Shown: piece after piece, positions 1 through 10,791 of the stretch
Position numbering within the stretch: position 1 is the stretch's first letter
Layout of the letters: every line of letters begins with the position of its first letter
NCBI GenBank assembly: GCA_002633025.1
Contig: NMRB01000958.1
Location: 183,006-247,005, forward strand
Length of the DNA stretch: 64,000 bases
Direction: 5' to 3'
Source of the DNA: Notospermus geniculatus
Lineage: Eukaryota > Nemertea > Pilidiophora > Heteronemertea > Lineidae
Notes under the pieces: generated by a model
Database searches by the model: none
Told to the model about the DNA's origin: nothing
The model's input: only the letters and a program-made list of their open reading frames with translations
Program-made: the position numbers and the translations under genes

Positions 1-156
1 AACCCGAGGCGGAGGGTCTTGGTTGCGACACCAAACCCGCGAGGGTGGAGCTAAAATGTAGTCCAAACCCGAGGCGCTTCGCCTCCAGTTTGGACGGAAT
101 TTTTGCTCCATCCGAGCGGGTTTGGTGTCGCACCCAAGACCCAACGCCGAGGGTTT
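1..156. repeat. Palindromic short element (possibly cut by the window edge)
   Basis: The two halves are inverted copies: CCGAGGCGGAGGGTCTTGG with GACACCAAACCCGC on the left, and GCGGGTTTGGTGTC with CCAAGACCCAACGCC on the right, around a short centre. A degenerate half-copy (GGTCTTGGTTGTGTCACCC) is visible near 550. This is a MITE-like foldback. No target duplication can be read because the left flank is outside the window. Confidence 0.6.
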
Positions 157-1186
157 AATTTCTATTCTAAAATACCCCAAACTAAACATTCATAAAATTA
201 AGGTTCTGTGCAATTTAATTGCAAAATAGGCCTAAAAATATCAGCGAGGACGCTCCGTCAATGACGCGACATCTGTGAATCACGCACTGTGTGTACAAAC
301 CTGTACATCGGGCCTGTATCGTGTACATCTGTGTTCAGCGCTAACAGCAAGCTGCAGGAGTCGAAATGAGATCGCAGGGTGCTTTCTTCAACGGACTATC
401 CGCAGGAAATGTAGCTGATGGAACAAAACGTCGTTGGGATACCGGTACGTCACTGAGTATCCATCTGGCCGACATTCGCAGCACTACCTCGCTGAAAGCT
501 CGAAGCGAGAAATGCTGGACGCCAGACGCCATGGAAACACTGAGCCGGGGGTCTTGGTTGTGTCACCCAAACCCGCTGCATTCAGAATGAGCCTAACTCT
601 TTCAGCCCTAGGGGTTTTTTTCGCCGCAACTCCCAGATCCTAGGCGATTTTCAGAAAAAATGCAATATTTCAGGATTTTCTAAAAAAAAACTACTTGTCC
701 AATCCTATATCATTTGGTACCATTGTAAAGCTCTAGCTTTCCTCTTTAGAAGTCTGTAGAGCTGGAATTTGTAAGTAATCCGCAGTCTTCTCACCAGTTC
801 CATGAAATGTGTGATTTTTTATGCTGAAATTTTCTCTGAAAAATTGGCTGACGTCACTTTTGTATCATATGTGACAATAAAGTCTGAAATAACACAAATA
901 CTAACTGTCTTTTACTTCCAAACTCAGAAACTGGCGGGTTCTGCTTCCTGCTGACGTTTTGTGAAGTCAATAGACAAGTCTGATCAGTCACCAGACAACA
1001 GCGCCATCTAGGCTTACTTGCTGACCTAGTAACATTATCGCCATCTCATGGCCAGACCACGAACTGAAATCATCTGCTGAATTTTTCCCAGCCAGGTGAG
1101 GATACTCTAGTTCGTCTGGCATCCACGAGATGGCGATACTATACGCATGCATCGTCAGTGCACAGTAGAAAATTGGGTTCAGTGGT
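157..1186. other. No gene seen
   Basis: A/T-rich sequence with short overlapping open frames on both strands and no splice-supported or family-like coding. A half-copy of the repeat at 1-156 lies near 550. Confidence 0.5.
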
Positions 1187-1246
1187 GAACGAGTATACTC
1201 GTTCATAGGATTTGAGACTGATTTCGGCGAACGAATATATTCGTCC
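1187..1246. repeat. Pair of 18-bp palindromes
   Basis: GAACGAGTATACTCGTTC is a perfect 18-bp palindrome at 1187-1204. A diverged second copy, GAACGAATATATTCGTCC, lies at 1229-1246. Both are followed by CATAGG, so this is a short direct duplication of a palindrome. Confidence 0.6.
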
Positions 1247-1313
1247 ATAGGGCTGAAAGAGCTAATGCATTATCTATTTGAAACATACGCACGAGATACC
1301 AAGGTATTTTAGA

Positions 1314-1525
1314 ATAAAGGACCACGGTACTGCCACTTTTTCTCGACAGCCGGCGCCACCGCGCCACTCTCCAACCCAGGGACTAACTACGTTATTGGCG
1401 AATTGACCCGATTTACTACGTACATTTTACAGTCCATATTTGTATTTCGTCTTACTACCGCTAGGTGGCTCCCTCTAAGTCGGCAGTCAAATAACGCATT
1501 TGAGATCCAATACCGTGCTCCTTTA
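1314..1525. mobile_element. TTAA-type MITE, copy 1
   Basis: About 75-80% similar by eye to 15649-15866. The shared core includes CTTTTTCTCGACAGCCGGCG and CGCTAGGTGGCTCCCTCT, and the right end is GTGCTCCTTTAA. The left TTAA is degraded to ATAA. Ends of AGGAGCAC type next to TTAA suggest a non-autonomous piggyBac-like or other TTAA-targeting element. Confidence 0.65.
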
Positions 1526-1587
1526 ACTGTCGCCTTTGTTGTCATTTTACGACGATAATGACTAAAGCGGAGTTGATCGACTGAGGA

Positions 1588-1657
1588 GCCTGATAGCCTA
1601 CTGGTTATCACGTCGGCCTAGCAAGCGGCAGGTCCCGGGTTCGAATCCAGCCCGGTG
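1588..1657 (+). repeat. tRNA-like sequence (SINE head), copy 1
   Basis: Contains an A-box-like TAGCCTACTGGTTATCACG and a B-box GGTTCGAATCC, spaced as in a tRNA. The anticodon and T stems do not pair cleanly, so I read it as a tRNA-derived repeat rather than a working tRNA gene. A very similar copy is at 56342-56412. Confidence 0.55.
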
Positions 1658-1859
1658 TAACGTCGATCAGTGTTGCCCGTATTTCTGTGTTTTTCCTATT
1701 GTTTCCCTCCTGACGGATTAAGCGGCAACTAACCCAACAATAACCATTCTAGGCTGCGTCTATTGTTGGGGAACACTGAGCTACAGAAACACTCACCGAC
1801 TTACACTTTTCCATATGGGAATTTCATTACCGGCTCTACAGTCCGTTGATTATGCCGTT

Positions 1860-2033
1860 GTAAAGTTTTTCAGTGTTTCCGTGTGTCAGTGTTCCCTCTA
1901 TTGTTCTGGAAACACAGGCAGATAGATCGACACGTTTGTCTGTGTGTCCTTCATTGTCGAGTCGCGGCTTATTCCGTCAGACACTAGCAGGGGAACACTC
2001 ACAGATGGGGAGCGCTCAAAAACGTTACACCGT
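1860..2033. mobile_element. GTAACGTTTTTCAGTGT-type MITE, diverged copy
   Basis: Shares the inverted ends and core of 4233-4406: GTTTTTCAGTGTTTCCGTGTG on the left and GCTCAAAAACGTTACACCG on the right, plus the internal words GAGTCGCGGCTTATTCCGTC. A related half-end GGTGTAACGTCGATCAGTG occurs near 1654. Confidence 0.5.
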
Positions 2034-2119
2034 GATGCCTTACCATGACCATAGAGAATCAGTGAGCTTTCGCTGATGACGAATGGTGAAAAGCATTGCA
2101 CGTCGTGACGCGAGCGTAC

Positions 2120-2920
2120 CTATGTGTCCCGGGTTCTATGTGTCCCAGGTCCTTTGCGTCCCGGGTTCTATGGGTCCCAGGTCCTTTGCGTCCCGGGTTC
2201 TATACGTCCCTGAAGACAGTTATTTGTATGCAGGGTTCTATGTGTCCCGGGTTCCATGTGTCCCTCTCAGTTATGATTGGCCTTGTCGCCATTTTATTCT
2301 CAAGTGGACTCGACCAACTCATATATTTCAATCATCATGGATAATGTTTGTATTAACTAAAATAAATCAGCGTTAGCATCAGCGGTAGCCTCAGAGTCCA
2401 CCAGGGGGCTTCCACATTTTGTGATTTTCAAACAATTATAATATGTATCAAAATTCATAATACATGTAATTTTGTCCATTGACTATTCACCAGCTTTTTT
2501 CTACAGCACCACCTGCATTTTGGAAGATTAAAAGTCTAATTAATTTTACAAAAACACGTAATTGTATTGAATATGAGTAATGATTTGTGGACATGTGGGC
2601 CGTGGAACTACTGCTTTTCATGGTGGAAGTTGTACATTAATGCTAACGCGGATTTATTTCAGTTAAGACATGTTTATCCATGATGATCAAAATATGAGTA
2701 CGTCGACTCCACCAGAAAATAAAATGGCGACAAGGCCAATCACATCTGAAACAGACACATGGAACCGGGGACACATAGAACCCTACCTACCAATAACTGG
2801 CTTTAGGGACGCATAGAACCCGGGACGCAAAGGACCCGGGACATATAGAACCCTGCATACAAATAACTTCCTTTAGGGACGCATAGAACCCGGGACGCAA
2901 ACGACCCGGGACACATAGGG
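2120..2920. mobile_element. Large palindromic element with internal GTCCCGGGTTCTAT minirepeats
   Basis: The left arm (about 2120-2380) and right arm (about 2640-2920) are inverted copies around a unique centre near 2400-2640. Each arm carries several copies of an approximately 16-bp word of the form GTCCCGGGTTCTATG or GTCCCAGGTCCTTTGC. Open frames here are low complexity and mirror each other on the two strands, so they are not genes. This is a non-autonomous foldback DNA transposon of unknown family. Confidence 0.65.
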
Positions 2921-3164
2921 ATGATCCCATCTTGACAGTCTAGCAGACGCCAGAGGCAGGTTGCCAGGATAATGCTCCTGTTCTTCAGCCACTGTATCCG
3001 AGTCGGATATCTATGCCTGAAGTATCGATGGGTGTCCATTTTGGAAGGTCTCGATTGTTCGTGTTCGGACTTGGAGGCATACTTTTTCCTGACCCAGACT
3101 GGCTACGGATTTGAATGCATTACATGACGCATTTTAAACCGCACCAGGTTGATCACAGGAAAGT

Positions 3165-3330
3165 ATGGGATGTAGGGCCTATTACTGTATCGTATGCGTT
3201 AATCGGTCGGCCCGCGAAACTTGTTCGAATGGCAAATCGTTCAATATCCGCGGTCGAGGCCTAGTTAAGTTGATTACGCATCTCTCCATACAACACCAAG
3301 ATACAGAGTGGCACAAAAAATTGACACACA
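3165..3330 (+). repeat. Dispersed repeat R1, fragment
   Basis: Contains TATGCGTTAATCGGTCGGCC CGCGAAACTTGTTCGAATGG, also found near 6560 (plus), 3840-3905 (minus) and 7380-7440 (minus). It ends with CTCCATACAACACCAAG, which recurs at 3646. Family unknown. Confidence 0.5.
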
Positions 3331-3478
3331 AAATGATAATAAGCAAGAAGTCAATCTCCAGAATTCACAAATGTTCGACCCCAACCGGGGTCTTTTTCAA
3401 GTGGAACTTTACAATCTGAAACTACTGAGCTGAAACCCGAATGTGGAACTAACCTGTGTGGACAGGATGAGTGAGCAA

Positions 3479-3610
3479 TTAAGGAAAGAATAGTGTCCAA
3501 GCCCCACGGATGGTTGCTGGACCTAATTAAGAGAGTGGATGTACTTAAGGAAAGAATAGTGCCCAAGCCCCACGGATGGTTGCTGGACCTAATTAAGAGA
3601 GTGGATGTAA
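3479..3610. repeat. 66-bp tandem duplication
   Basis: Two adjacent copies of a 66-bp unit beginning TTAAGGAAAGAATAGTG and containing CCCCACGGATGGTTGCTGG, differing at only a few positions. Recent local duplication. Confidence 0.85.
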
Positions 3611-3644
3611 TTAAGGAGAAACTGATTTAGCTGAAAGAAAAGGG

Positions 3645-3910
3645 TTCTCCATACAACACCATGTCAATTCAAATGAATTTTCTGCTGGTGCACTATAGAC
3701 TTTCTGTAGTGAGTAGGCCTTGGACAAGGAAGAAATTTGACACGATGGTCATTCACGCAAGCAATGAATGCAGACGAGTAGGCCTGAGCACTAATGAAAT
3801 TGACGGAGCACGATTGATCAATCCGTCATCCGCGGGAATAATTAGCCTGAACCCGAATATTCAACGATTTTCCATTCGAACAGGTTTCGCGGGACGACCG
3901 AATACAGAAG
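3645..3910. repeat. Dispersed repeat R1, second copy
   Basis: Inverted relative to 6774-7440. Shared words include CACGATGGTCATTCACGCAAG, CTAATGAAATTGACGGA and AATATTCAACGATTTTCC. It carries an uninterrupted version of the site that holds an insertion at 6919-7291. Confidence 0.6.
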
Positions 3911-4232
3911 CTGTGTTTACAGCTAAGCAATTTTTCCAGGCCCGGGTTCGAATTTAACCCGGATCCATTGAATTTTCTGTCCACACCTATTATTCGTCTA
4001 CGATATTGAACGCTGGCCATGCTATTTATAGACACATCACCCATTCAATTTTAGCAGACCGACACCTGTCGGTGGGCTCAGTAAACGTTTTAGCCCGGCA
4101 TTTTTCTGTCCACACCTATGAAGTATAACCCGGATCAGACCCGCCGAGCGAAAGCGGGCTAAATTAGTCCGGCAATTTTTAACCCGCATCCGATTTTCAT
4201 GGGTGTAAACGCAAAAATGGAGGGTCAGAGCC

Positions 4233-4406
4233 GGTGTAACGTTTTTCAGTGTTGCCCGTGTGCCAGTGTGACATTACAATAGATTGACGGAATAAGCCGC
4301 GACTCGACAATGAGCGACACACAGAGAAACAGCGAGTCCGTTTCCCAGTGTGTTCCGAACAATGGGAATCACACAGAAAAACGGCCACACTGAAATACGT
4401 TACACC
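4233..4406. mobile_element. GGTGTAACGTTTTTCAGTG-type MITE
   Basis: Terminal inverted repeats GGTGTAACGTTTTTCAGTG and CACTGAAATACGTTACACC. No coding capacity. Family shared with 1860-2033. Confidence 0.65.
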
Positions 4407-4447
4407 TGGTCAGGCCCGGCAATTTCTTCAGGTGTAAACACAGCTAA

Positions 4448-4545
4448 TGTTTTCGCAAAGCCCCCGAAACGCCAACGCGAATGTCTATCCTTTTGTTCGG
4501 TGCTCTCTTCGTGGCATCGAATAATGGGTTTGGCGAAAACTTCCT
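4448..4545. mobile_element. AGGGAGTTTTCGCAAAGC-type MITE, internally deleted copy
   Basis: Matches 6643-6772 and 27448-27577 from TTTTCGCAAAGCCCCCGAAA through GGCATCGAA, but the right inverted repeat is missing except for GCGAAAACTTCC. Confidence 0.7.
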
Positions 4546-4548
4546 ATT

Positions 4549-4981
4549 AACGCATACTACTTCTACCTCTCGTTCAATATTGTATACAATGAAATCTGAC
4601 GTCATTCCAGGAGAATAGGCTTTGCTGGTGCAAGGAAAGCAAACGTGAAAGACCGGAGACACTAGAAGTTATGAAGTTACTGCATCGATCACAAATCATC
4701 AGACATGACGGGAGGTCAGTAGTTAGGCAGAATGCCTTCAACAGGATTATTGGCCTACGAGACAATCGCCTTATTCCGATTCAACAAACCGCACTCATTC
4801 GACAAGTTCTCTTTTGATGATAGAATGTGGCAATCGGAGGTTATCACCAGAATGTGCAGCAAATATTCTGTTTTGCCTCTGGCAAGAGCTGGCCAGAAGC
4901 TGAAGTATAATTTTAGTCCCCTTTAAACCTCTGACCAACAGTATACCAGGAGCAATGTCTCCCAACATTCGCCTCAGATTG
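4549..4981. other. 3' flank of the GPCR gene; no gene seen
   Basis: No recognisable coding. Part may be the 3' untranslated region of the minus-strand receptor at 4982-6016. I did not find a convincing AATAAA signal on the minus strand. Confidence 0.4.
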
Positions 4982-6016
4982 CTATTTTCGACCTTGTACG
5001 AACAGAATTCGTAGTCTCTGCCGAAATCCTCTGTTCGATATACAGTAGACAATGAAATTCATTGCCGAGTCGACCACGATAAGGAAAAGGCCCGCCTTCC
5101 TGCTGTATTCCTGAAACAAATTGCCAACTTCGATTTTCATCCCCGACAGCGTCACCATCCTATCAACTGCGGCAGGTGCTTCACAAAGTAGGTAAAGAAG
5201 ACACACAGACATGAGCATCACCGTTGCTTGCCTCTCAGCACGGTCAGCGTCACTGCTGCTCGAGGTGACGGTCATACTTGATCTCTTTCTTAAAGCCTTC
5301 CTCAGGGAATGGAGCATTACAATATTCATCGATGAAATAAGAAAAAGTGGGCCAAAAAGTGAAGCTGTGATGTACATAAAACTCTCAAACCTTGTTGCCC
5401 AGGGCGGAATTTCGAGGGAAAATTCAGGACGGCCCGTACAAGGGTTGGTTCCAGTGGTGGGGATGAGAGAAATGACGACTGGTGTTACGGATATTATTGA
5501 CAGAACGACGATTACAGTGCACATCACGCGAATGTTGCGTCCCGTGCAGTGCCTTCTTGCCCAGAGAGGAAATACGATATTCAGAAAACGTTCAAGTGTA
5601 GTCAGGACAACAAGCCAGTTTCTTGATCTGAGTGTAATATGGTAAAATAGCAGAGTAACCGTGTAGAGTACACGAGAGAGGTACTTATCACCACGAGCAA
5701 ACACCTCGATTGGATTGGTGAAATACACAACAAGATGACGCACAGAGAAGTAGAAAAAACAAGAAATAAGAAAACTCATATCACCGCCAGCGAGCATGCG
5801 CAGTACAAGAAGAGACGTGGTCGATATGTTTGAAAGATGACGCAGCACTGCAAAATTGATGACGTTTAGCACAACTCCCACGATGACCACCGGTGTAATA
5901 CCACACATAAAAAGATAGAAGACATCGGCAAAGACTGTTTTGTAGACACATTCCTCATGTTCCTGGGTCCCTGCGATGGCGACCACTTGTGTACTGTGAG
6001 GTGCTGTTCCTGCCAT
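4982..6016 (-). CDS. Rhodopsin-class (class A) G protein-coupled receptor, single exon
   Basis: 344 residues, uninterrupted by introns. Seven hydrophobic spans are visible at about residues 33-57, 67-90, 115-140, 163-185, 212-235, 264-285 and 307-327. The first span has GVVLNVINFAVL (N51). The second has LAGGD (D79). ERF at 142-144 replaces the usual D/ERY and is followed by NIVFPLWA, as in FMRFamide-type peptide receptors. Proline P281 sits in span six. NFIVY (320-324) replaces NPxxY in span seven. A serine-rich third cytoplasmic loop (about 246-256) and a basic C-terminus follow. Odd points: no cysteine is evident at the top of span three, although C193 exists in extracellular loop two, and span four lacks the usual tryptophan. 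The N-terminus is short (about 32 residues). The ligand is unknown; a peptide receptor is an inference from the span-three motif. The ATG at 6016 is the first in frame. The family call is firm, the subfamily is not. Confidence 0.9.
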   Translation of the reverse strand: MAGTAPHSTQVVAIAGTQEHEECVYKTVFADVFYLFMCGITPVVIVGVVLNVINFAVLRHLSNISTTSLLVLRMLAGGDMSFLISCFFYFSVRHLVVYFTNPIEVFARGDKYLSRVLYTVTLLFYHITLRSRNWLVVLTTLERFLNIVFPLWARRHCTGRNIRVMCTVIVVLSIISVTPVVISLIPTTGTNPCTGRPEFSLEIPPWATRFESFMYITASLFGPLFLISSMNIVMLHSLRKALRKRSSMTVTSSSSDADRAERQATVMLMSVCLLYLLCEAPAAVDRMVTLSGMKIEVGNLFQEYSRKAGLFLIVVDSAMNFIVYCISNRGFRQRLRILFVQGRK

Positions 6017-6420
6017 GTTATTTCTAATTCAGAGGTTAGCTACGGTTCAAAACGTCCTGGATCCATCGCAAATCCAAGAAAACGATAGCACTGTTCTGGT
6101 TTCACGCGAGCACTTTGTCCATTATCACATTAGATAGGTTGTTATTTGAGTCGATGTTTGCATACTGATATTTTGACAAAGGGCTGTATTTCGCCTTATG
6201 AGCGTTCAGTGAATTGCAAGCTAAGAATCTATTTAACTCCACTCCGAAAAAAATTTTTCAAGCTTTTAGAATACGTTATATGAGATTTTTAATATGATAT
6301 TCTTTTATTTGGACCAAATGGGTGTAATATTTAGTAAGAAGTAACAACGGGGCATCAAAATGACATGTGTGAAATTCAACCTTAGAGGGAACTCTCGGAT
6401 TACATAATATCAATTTGGAA
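6017..6420. promoter_or_regulatory. 5' flank of the GPCR gene
   Basis: A/T-rich upstream sequence of the minus-strand receptor gene. It should hold its promoter, but I see no motif I would assert. Confidence 0.3.
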
Positions 6421-6539
6421 GTGTGCCAGTGCTGGCTGATTTAACAATCTTTATTGAACCTGGCCATGGTGGTTTGAATGGCGAGGTAACTGGACCTTTG
6501 TGGTGTTTTTTGCGAATAAGATGTGTGTCTGAACATAGG

Positions 6540-6640
6540 GTATTCATGCATACCATGTACTGTATAGTATGCGTTAATCGGTCGGCCCGCGAATCTTGTT
6601 CGTATTGAAAATCGTTGAATGTTCAGGTTCAGGGTAATTA
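6540..6640 (+). repeat. Dispersed repeat R1 fragment
   Basis: Repeats GTATGCGTTAATCGGTCGG and CCCGCGAATCTTGTTCG from 3190-3240. Confidence 0.5.
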
Positions 6641-6642
6641 GT

Positions 6643-6772
6643 AGGGAATTTTCGCAAAGCCCCCGAAACGCCATCGCGAACGTCTATCCTTTTGTTCGGT
6701 GCTCTCTTCGTGGCATCGAACAATGTGTTTGGTGTTCGCGTTGGCGTTTCGGGAGCTTTGCGAAAACTCCCT
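6643..6772. mobile_element. AGGGAGTTTTCGCAAAGC-type MITE, full copy (130 bp)
   Basis: Inverted ends AGGGAATTTTCGCAAAGC and GCTTTGCGAAAACTCCCT with a GTCTATCCTTTTGTTCGG core. The flanks are AGT and AAT; compare the clean AAT/AAT flanks at 27448-27577. Non-autonomous DNA transposon with 3-bp A/T-rich target duplications, Harbinger-like by that criterion. Confidence 0.75.
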
Positions 6773-6773
6773 A

Positions 6774-7440
6774 ATGATCAACCCTCATCCGCGAGAATAG
6801 TGGTCCGATCAATTTCATTAGTGCTAGGCCTACTCCTCTGGATTCATTGCTTGCGTGAATGACCATCGTGTCACATTTCTTCGTTGTCCAAGGCTTACTC
6901 ACAACAAGAAAGTCTATAGCCGTGGTTACACTACATAAAATCCCCGGGTTTTTTGCGGTCACACCTATGAATTGCCGGGCTTCAAGAAACCCGTGTCTGA
7001 AAAACGCGGGTTTTTCAGACACGCAATCTCGCCGTGCTTTTCGAAATCCCCGTGTGTTCGTTAGTTCTTCGCACGGCGACAGATGGCGCAGCCATTAAGT
7101 GACGTCGTTTTCGCGCCTCCGACAATGTGTGCCAATACAGAAATGACAGAAGAGTCAATGTTTGCAGCGCAACTGTCGCCGAGCTACTTAACTACAGTGT
7201 AGTAGTGTGACCTCTCGCCGGGATTTTCGTACACACGGGTTTGACACGGGTCTGGAAAAACACGGGTATTTTTATGTAGTGTAACCACGGCTTATAGTGC
7301 ACCAGCAGAAAATTCATTTGAATTGACACTGGTGTTTGTACGGAGGAATGCGTAATCAACACTTAACTAGGCCTAGAACGCGGATATTCAACGATTTTCC
7401 ATTCGAACAAATTTCGCGGGCCGACCGATTAACGCATACT
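6774..7440. repeat. Dispersed repeat R1, inverted copy, interrupted
   Basis: Inverse of 3645-3910. It is interrupted at AGTCTATAG|TGCACC by the element at 6919-7291. Confidence 0.6.
6919..7291. mobile_element. GCCGTGGTTACACTACAT-type inverted-repeat element
   Basis: Ends GCCGTGGTTACACTACATAAA and TTTATGTAGTGTAACCACGGC, inserted in repeat R1. The uninterrupted site is at about 3700. Flanks ATA and TTA suggest a short A/T-rich target duplication. Similar GTAGTGTA-containing ends occur near 32360, 33230 and 45550, so the family is dispersed. Confidence 0.7.
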
Positions 7441-7674
7441 CTACAGTATATTGAACATAACTTGTGCGATCTTGAGTCTTGCACAGTGTTCGGTCTGCAT
7501 GGACTGGGCATGGTTCGGTACAAACGACGCCGTTGTACGGTGTTGCCCAAATTCCCGCTAACAACGAACGCTCCCCAAATCGATGTCTCAAATTCAGCCC
7601 CCCCCCCCCTATAAAAAAATCTTCACCGGTAAATGACTGGTAAACCAGCTGGTAATTTGAGTGGTATTTGACTN

Positions 7675-8089
7675 TACACTGTAAATCTTCAACTGTAACA
7701 CTTTTAAAACACATATCAAGCGTTTTAAACAAAATACACGTGGATTTTGTGTACATTGTGACATGCGTTACGAAAATAAACACATAAACGCCAACTAAAA
7801 CATGTCACAAGTGTTGGGTTTTAAAACAGCCACAGCCCAAAAAACACACCAATAAAACACATCTAAAAAACACACCAATAAAACACATCTATTTCATATC
7901 CAATAAAACACATACGGTAACATGTTTATAAACGCACCATTAGGCATTAGATGTGTTTTAATCTATGTGTTTTTGTGGCGTTTATGTGTTTATTTTCGTA
8001 ACACATTTCACAATGTACTCAAAATCCACGTGTATTTTGTTTAAAACGTGTGATATGTGTTTTAAAAGTGTTACAGTTGCAACAGTGTA
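7675..8089. mobile_element. Long-TIR MITE with TA flanks
   Basis: Arms of about 115 bp (from TACACTGTAAATCTTC and to GTTACAGTTGCAACAGTGTA) are inverted copies containing AAAATACACGTGGATTTTG. The centre has tandem AACACACCAATAAAACACAT units. TA on both sides fits Tc1/mariner-type insertion. An unknown base at 7674 touches the left edge. Confidence 0.6.
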
Positions 8090-8869
8090 ATGGATATCCC
8101 GCGGTGAGGGTCAGTTTCACTTTTGTTGACTTGTAAATGATGTCAATTAAACCTAGGTCTTCTGTGGAATAAAACTGCGGTCTGCCGTTGAAAAGAAACT
8201 CACAAGTGATGTGTAACTCTGGCTAGGCCTTTCATAACTTGACCTGGATCGTGTATAGTCAATGATTCGTGTGGTTCGCAGGTTGACCGTGGTGGCCGGA
8301 TAAGTCATATTATACAGTACGGTGAAAAATATATCGAACATGCATGATTCGAACAAAATGCGAATAGCGTGCCCTCAGGATAGTTTAGTCTTATGTAAAC
8401 CACTCATCGAAATAACATTGCTGTGTAACTGTCCTCATGCTTTATTCTTTTCATTTATAGTGAACATACTCTAGATTCGTTCTTCTAAGGACACTTCAGA
8501 TATTCATGCTGTAGCTTGCCTAGCCCACAATATAGTCCATACAAAGAATTTATTAATTCTATTCAACATAATTGACCAATGAGTGAGTCTTGCGTTACAG
8601 CTCTTTATTTTGCCATGCATCTTTAATAGGGTAGGCGGTCATATGGGTGTTCAGTAAAGTAACCTTAGAAGAATAAATCTAGAGTACATACATACAAATA
8701 GCATTGCTCGATTCACACTATACGCGTGCCCAAAGAAACGTGCCTAGAATACCGAATAAGCTCTATACGTAATAAGGGCGTGGTCGGCAGCTTCGTTCAT
8801 CTGCATATCTCAGTATGACGGTTCCCAGGTCTCATACCACCTCCAGCATGTCCTTCTCTATAGGTGGTC
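8090..8869. other. No gene seen
   Basis: Unique-looking sequence with stops in all frames at short intervals. Confidence 0.45.
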
Positions 8870-9214
8870 CTACACAATTTCCACGTTAAATTGATTTAAT
8901 ACCACCATTAAATCGATATAATGTCCACATTAAACATTGTTAAATCAATCTGCTACTTCCGCCGATAAATACACAATCTACCAATCATAGGAGTTTTAGC
9001 GGCGGATGTGCATGGGCGCGATGTAGACATAAAATGGAATTAATGTCCAGACAGAAATTTTCTCTGATTGGTCGACTGTGCATTTATCGGCGGAAGTAGC
9101 TGCTTGAATTGATGTCGACATTAAATCGAATTAATGTCCACATATAAAAATCAAATTCTATTGGTCGATTTAATGTATACAATATTAATTCGTTTGAATT
9201 AATGTGGATATTAA
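8870..9214. repeat. Inverted-repeat element rich in AATTAATGTCCACAT
   Basis: The left part (CCACGTTAAATTGATTTAA, GATATAATGTCCACATTAA) and right part (TTAATGTCCACATATAAAA, GAATTAATGTGGATATTAA) are inverted. The inner pair CTACTTCCGCCGATAAAT and ATTTATCGGCGGAAGTAG is an exact inverted match. Confidence 0.6.
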
Positions 9215-10130
9215 TTCAGTTTACTCCGGCGTGCAATAGACGACGGGCAGCGAGACAGGTTGGTTTACGCTCCCCAGTCGCTTGCAGGTCGTCCGAGATC
9301 AAAAATTCCAATTTTACCACAGAGATGTCGTGTTGCTGTTTTGCAGTCGACCGTCTTCGGGTGATGTCGCCCGCCGTCGACCGACATTGCTCGGGACGAT
9401 GATCGCTGACGGCGATTGTTGCTTTAAGTTGTGGGAGTAACACCGCCCGCTTCCATTTACAAGATCCATTTTATGACAGCTTTGTAAAAGTAATCCAGGG
9501 TGATGTCGCCATGCTGATCCGAAGACAACTCCTTGGCTCGATCAGAACGATTTTTGCCATTTCCCCCACGCGGCAGACTGTCCATTTCCTATCTAAAACG
9601 TGGTGCCATGCAGGGTTTCCTGCATCATTAATATGCATTCGATAATATCTATTACCATAACCATCCGTCTTCTGCCGATTCTCCTCAAACCAAAACGTGG
9701 CATGTCGGGAACTCACCGTTGTTTCTAATCTTGCAATATACTTGCCTTCATCTTTGAATTGGAATCTCCTAAAACCAAAATTAAGTCGGTCGATCAAGAA
9801 GAATCATCGCGTTGTAGTCTTGTGTGCAACTTCCGAATAGAAGAAAAACATTTCGTTTTAGTGCCTATATCGATGCACAAATGCCGACAGGTTGATGAAG
9901 GTGATGAACAGCATTTAGTGCATGAAATTCAGGGCATGAAAGATTCGTGTATGCATCATTTTTTTGGAAACCTTGAAGACAAGAAATCGACTATTTCCTT
10001 CCACTTGCAGCTGGCGTAGTAGTAGGCCGGCCAAACCTCCAAAAAGTCTCTAGAAAAAAATTAGTCAGCATTTTCTGTTAATGGATGGCATCTCCTATAG
10101 AACTGTTAAATACAGGCTACTGAACAATAT

Positions 10131-10652
10131 TAGGGTGGATGCCACTGTTAAATTTGCATTTTGACGAAGTTACGGCCGATTGAATTTTTGGAACTGACTT
10201 TATCATTGGGCCAAGAACTGAGCTTTGTACAGGAGAATGGGAACCGATGTACAGCTAACTTTTGAACGGTTGGATTTACACGCTGTAAATGTATTACCAA
10301 CAGATAGAAATATGGTGCCTTGTAACCAAATAAGCATGTTTTTAATTGTTTTCAGTAGTTTCGTAATAAGAAATAACATTTTTCATGTAAAAATAGTTCA
10401 AAATACATTAAAGCGCCATTTCCAATTTCGTAACAAGTTAAAAACTACAAAGGACATGCTTATTTGATTAATAAATACCATGTTTCTATCTGTTGGTAAT
10501 ACATTCATGGGGGATAAATCCATCCAACCGTTCAAAAGATAGCTGTACATCGGGTCCCATGTTCCTGTGCAAAGCTCAGTATACATGTATTTGAACACAA
10601 TGACCTTGATAATGACCTTTAACCGGCAAATCCAGGGTGGCATCCACCCTTA
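10131..10652. mobile_element. Hairpin element with TAGGGTGGATGCCAC ends
   Basis: The outer ends TAGGGTGGATGCCAC and GTGGCATCCACCCTTA are inverted. Inner arm words GTATTACCAACAGATAGAAA and TTTCTATCTGTTGGTAATAC match exactly in inverse orientation. Mirrored open frames on both strands are by-products of the palindrome. Confidence 0.65.
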
Positions 10653-10757
10653 AATTTCACCTCATCTTCACCGTGGAGAATCAGTAGCAACCTCGCCGAT
10701 TTTTCCCCCCAGGCAGCTGCACTCGCCGGTCGGCATTTTACTCCTCACCGGTTCAAA

Positions 10758-10791
10758 ATGGCGGACGTGGAGAAGATGCCCATGAAAACAG
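10758..10791 (+). pseudogene. Captured first-exon-like fragment, plus arm
   Basis: Start codon in AAAATGG context, 11 codons, then AACAG|GTAAAAA donor. No downstream exon is visible. It occurs inside a palindromic element, so it is probably a fragment of a host gene copied into the element. The parent gene is not recognised. Confidence 0.35.

Noticed and set aside
2083-3039. Frames reading VPGSMCPGF-type repeats
   Set aside because: Translation of the GTCCCGGGTTCTAT minirepeats in a palindrome.
5211-5645. 144-codon plus-strand frame
   Set aside because: Antisense shadow of the GPCR gene.
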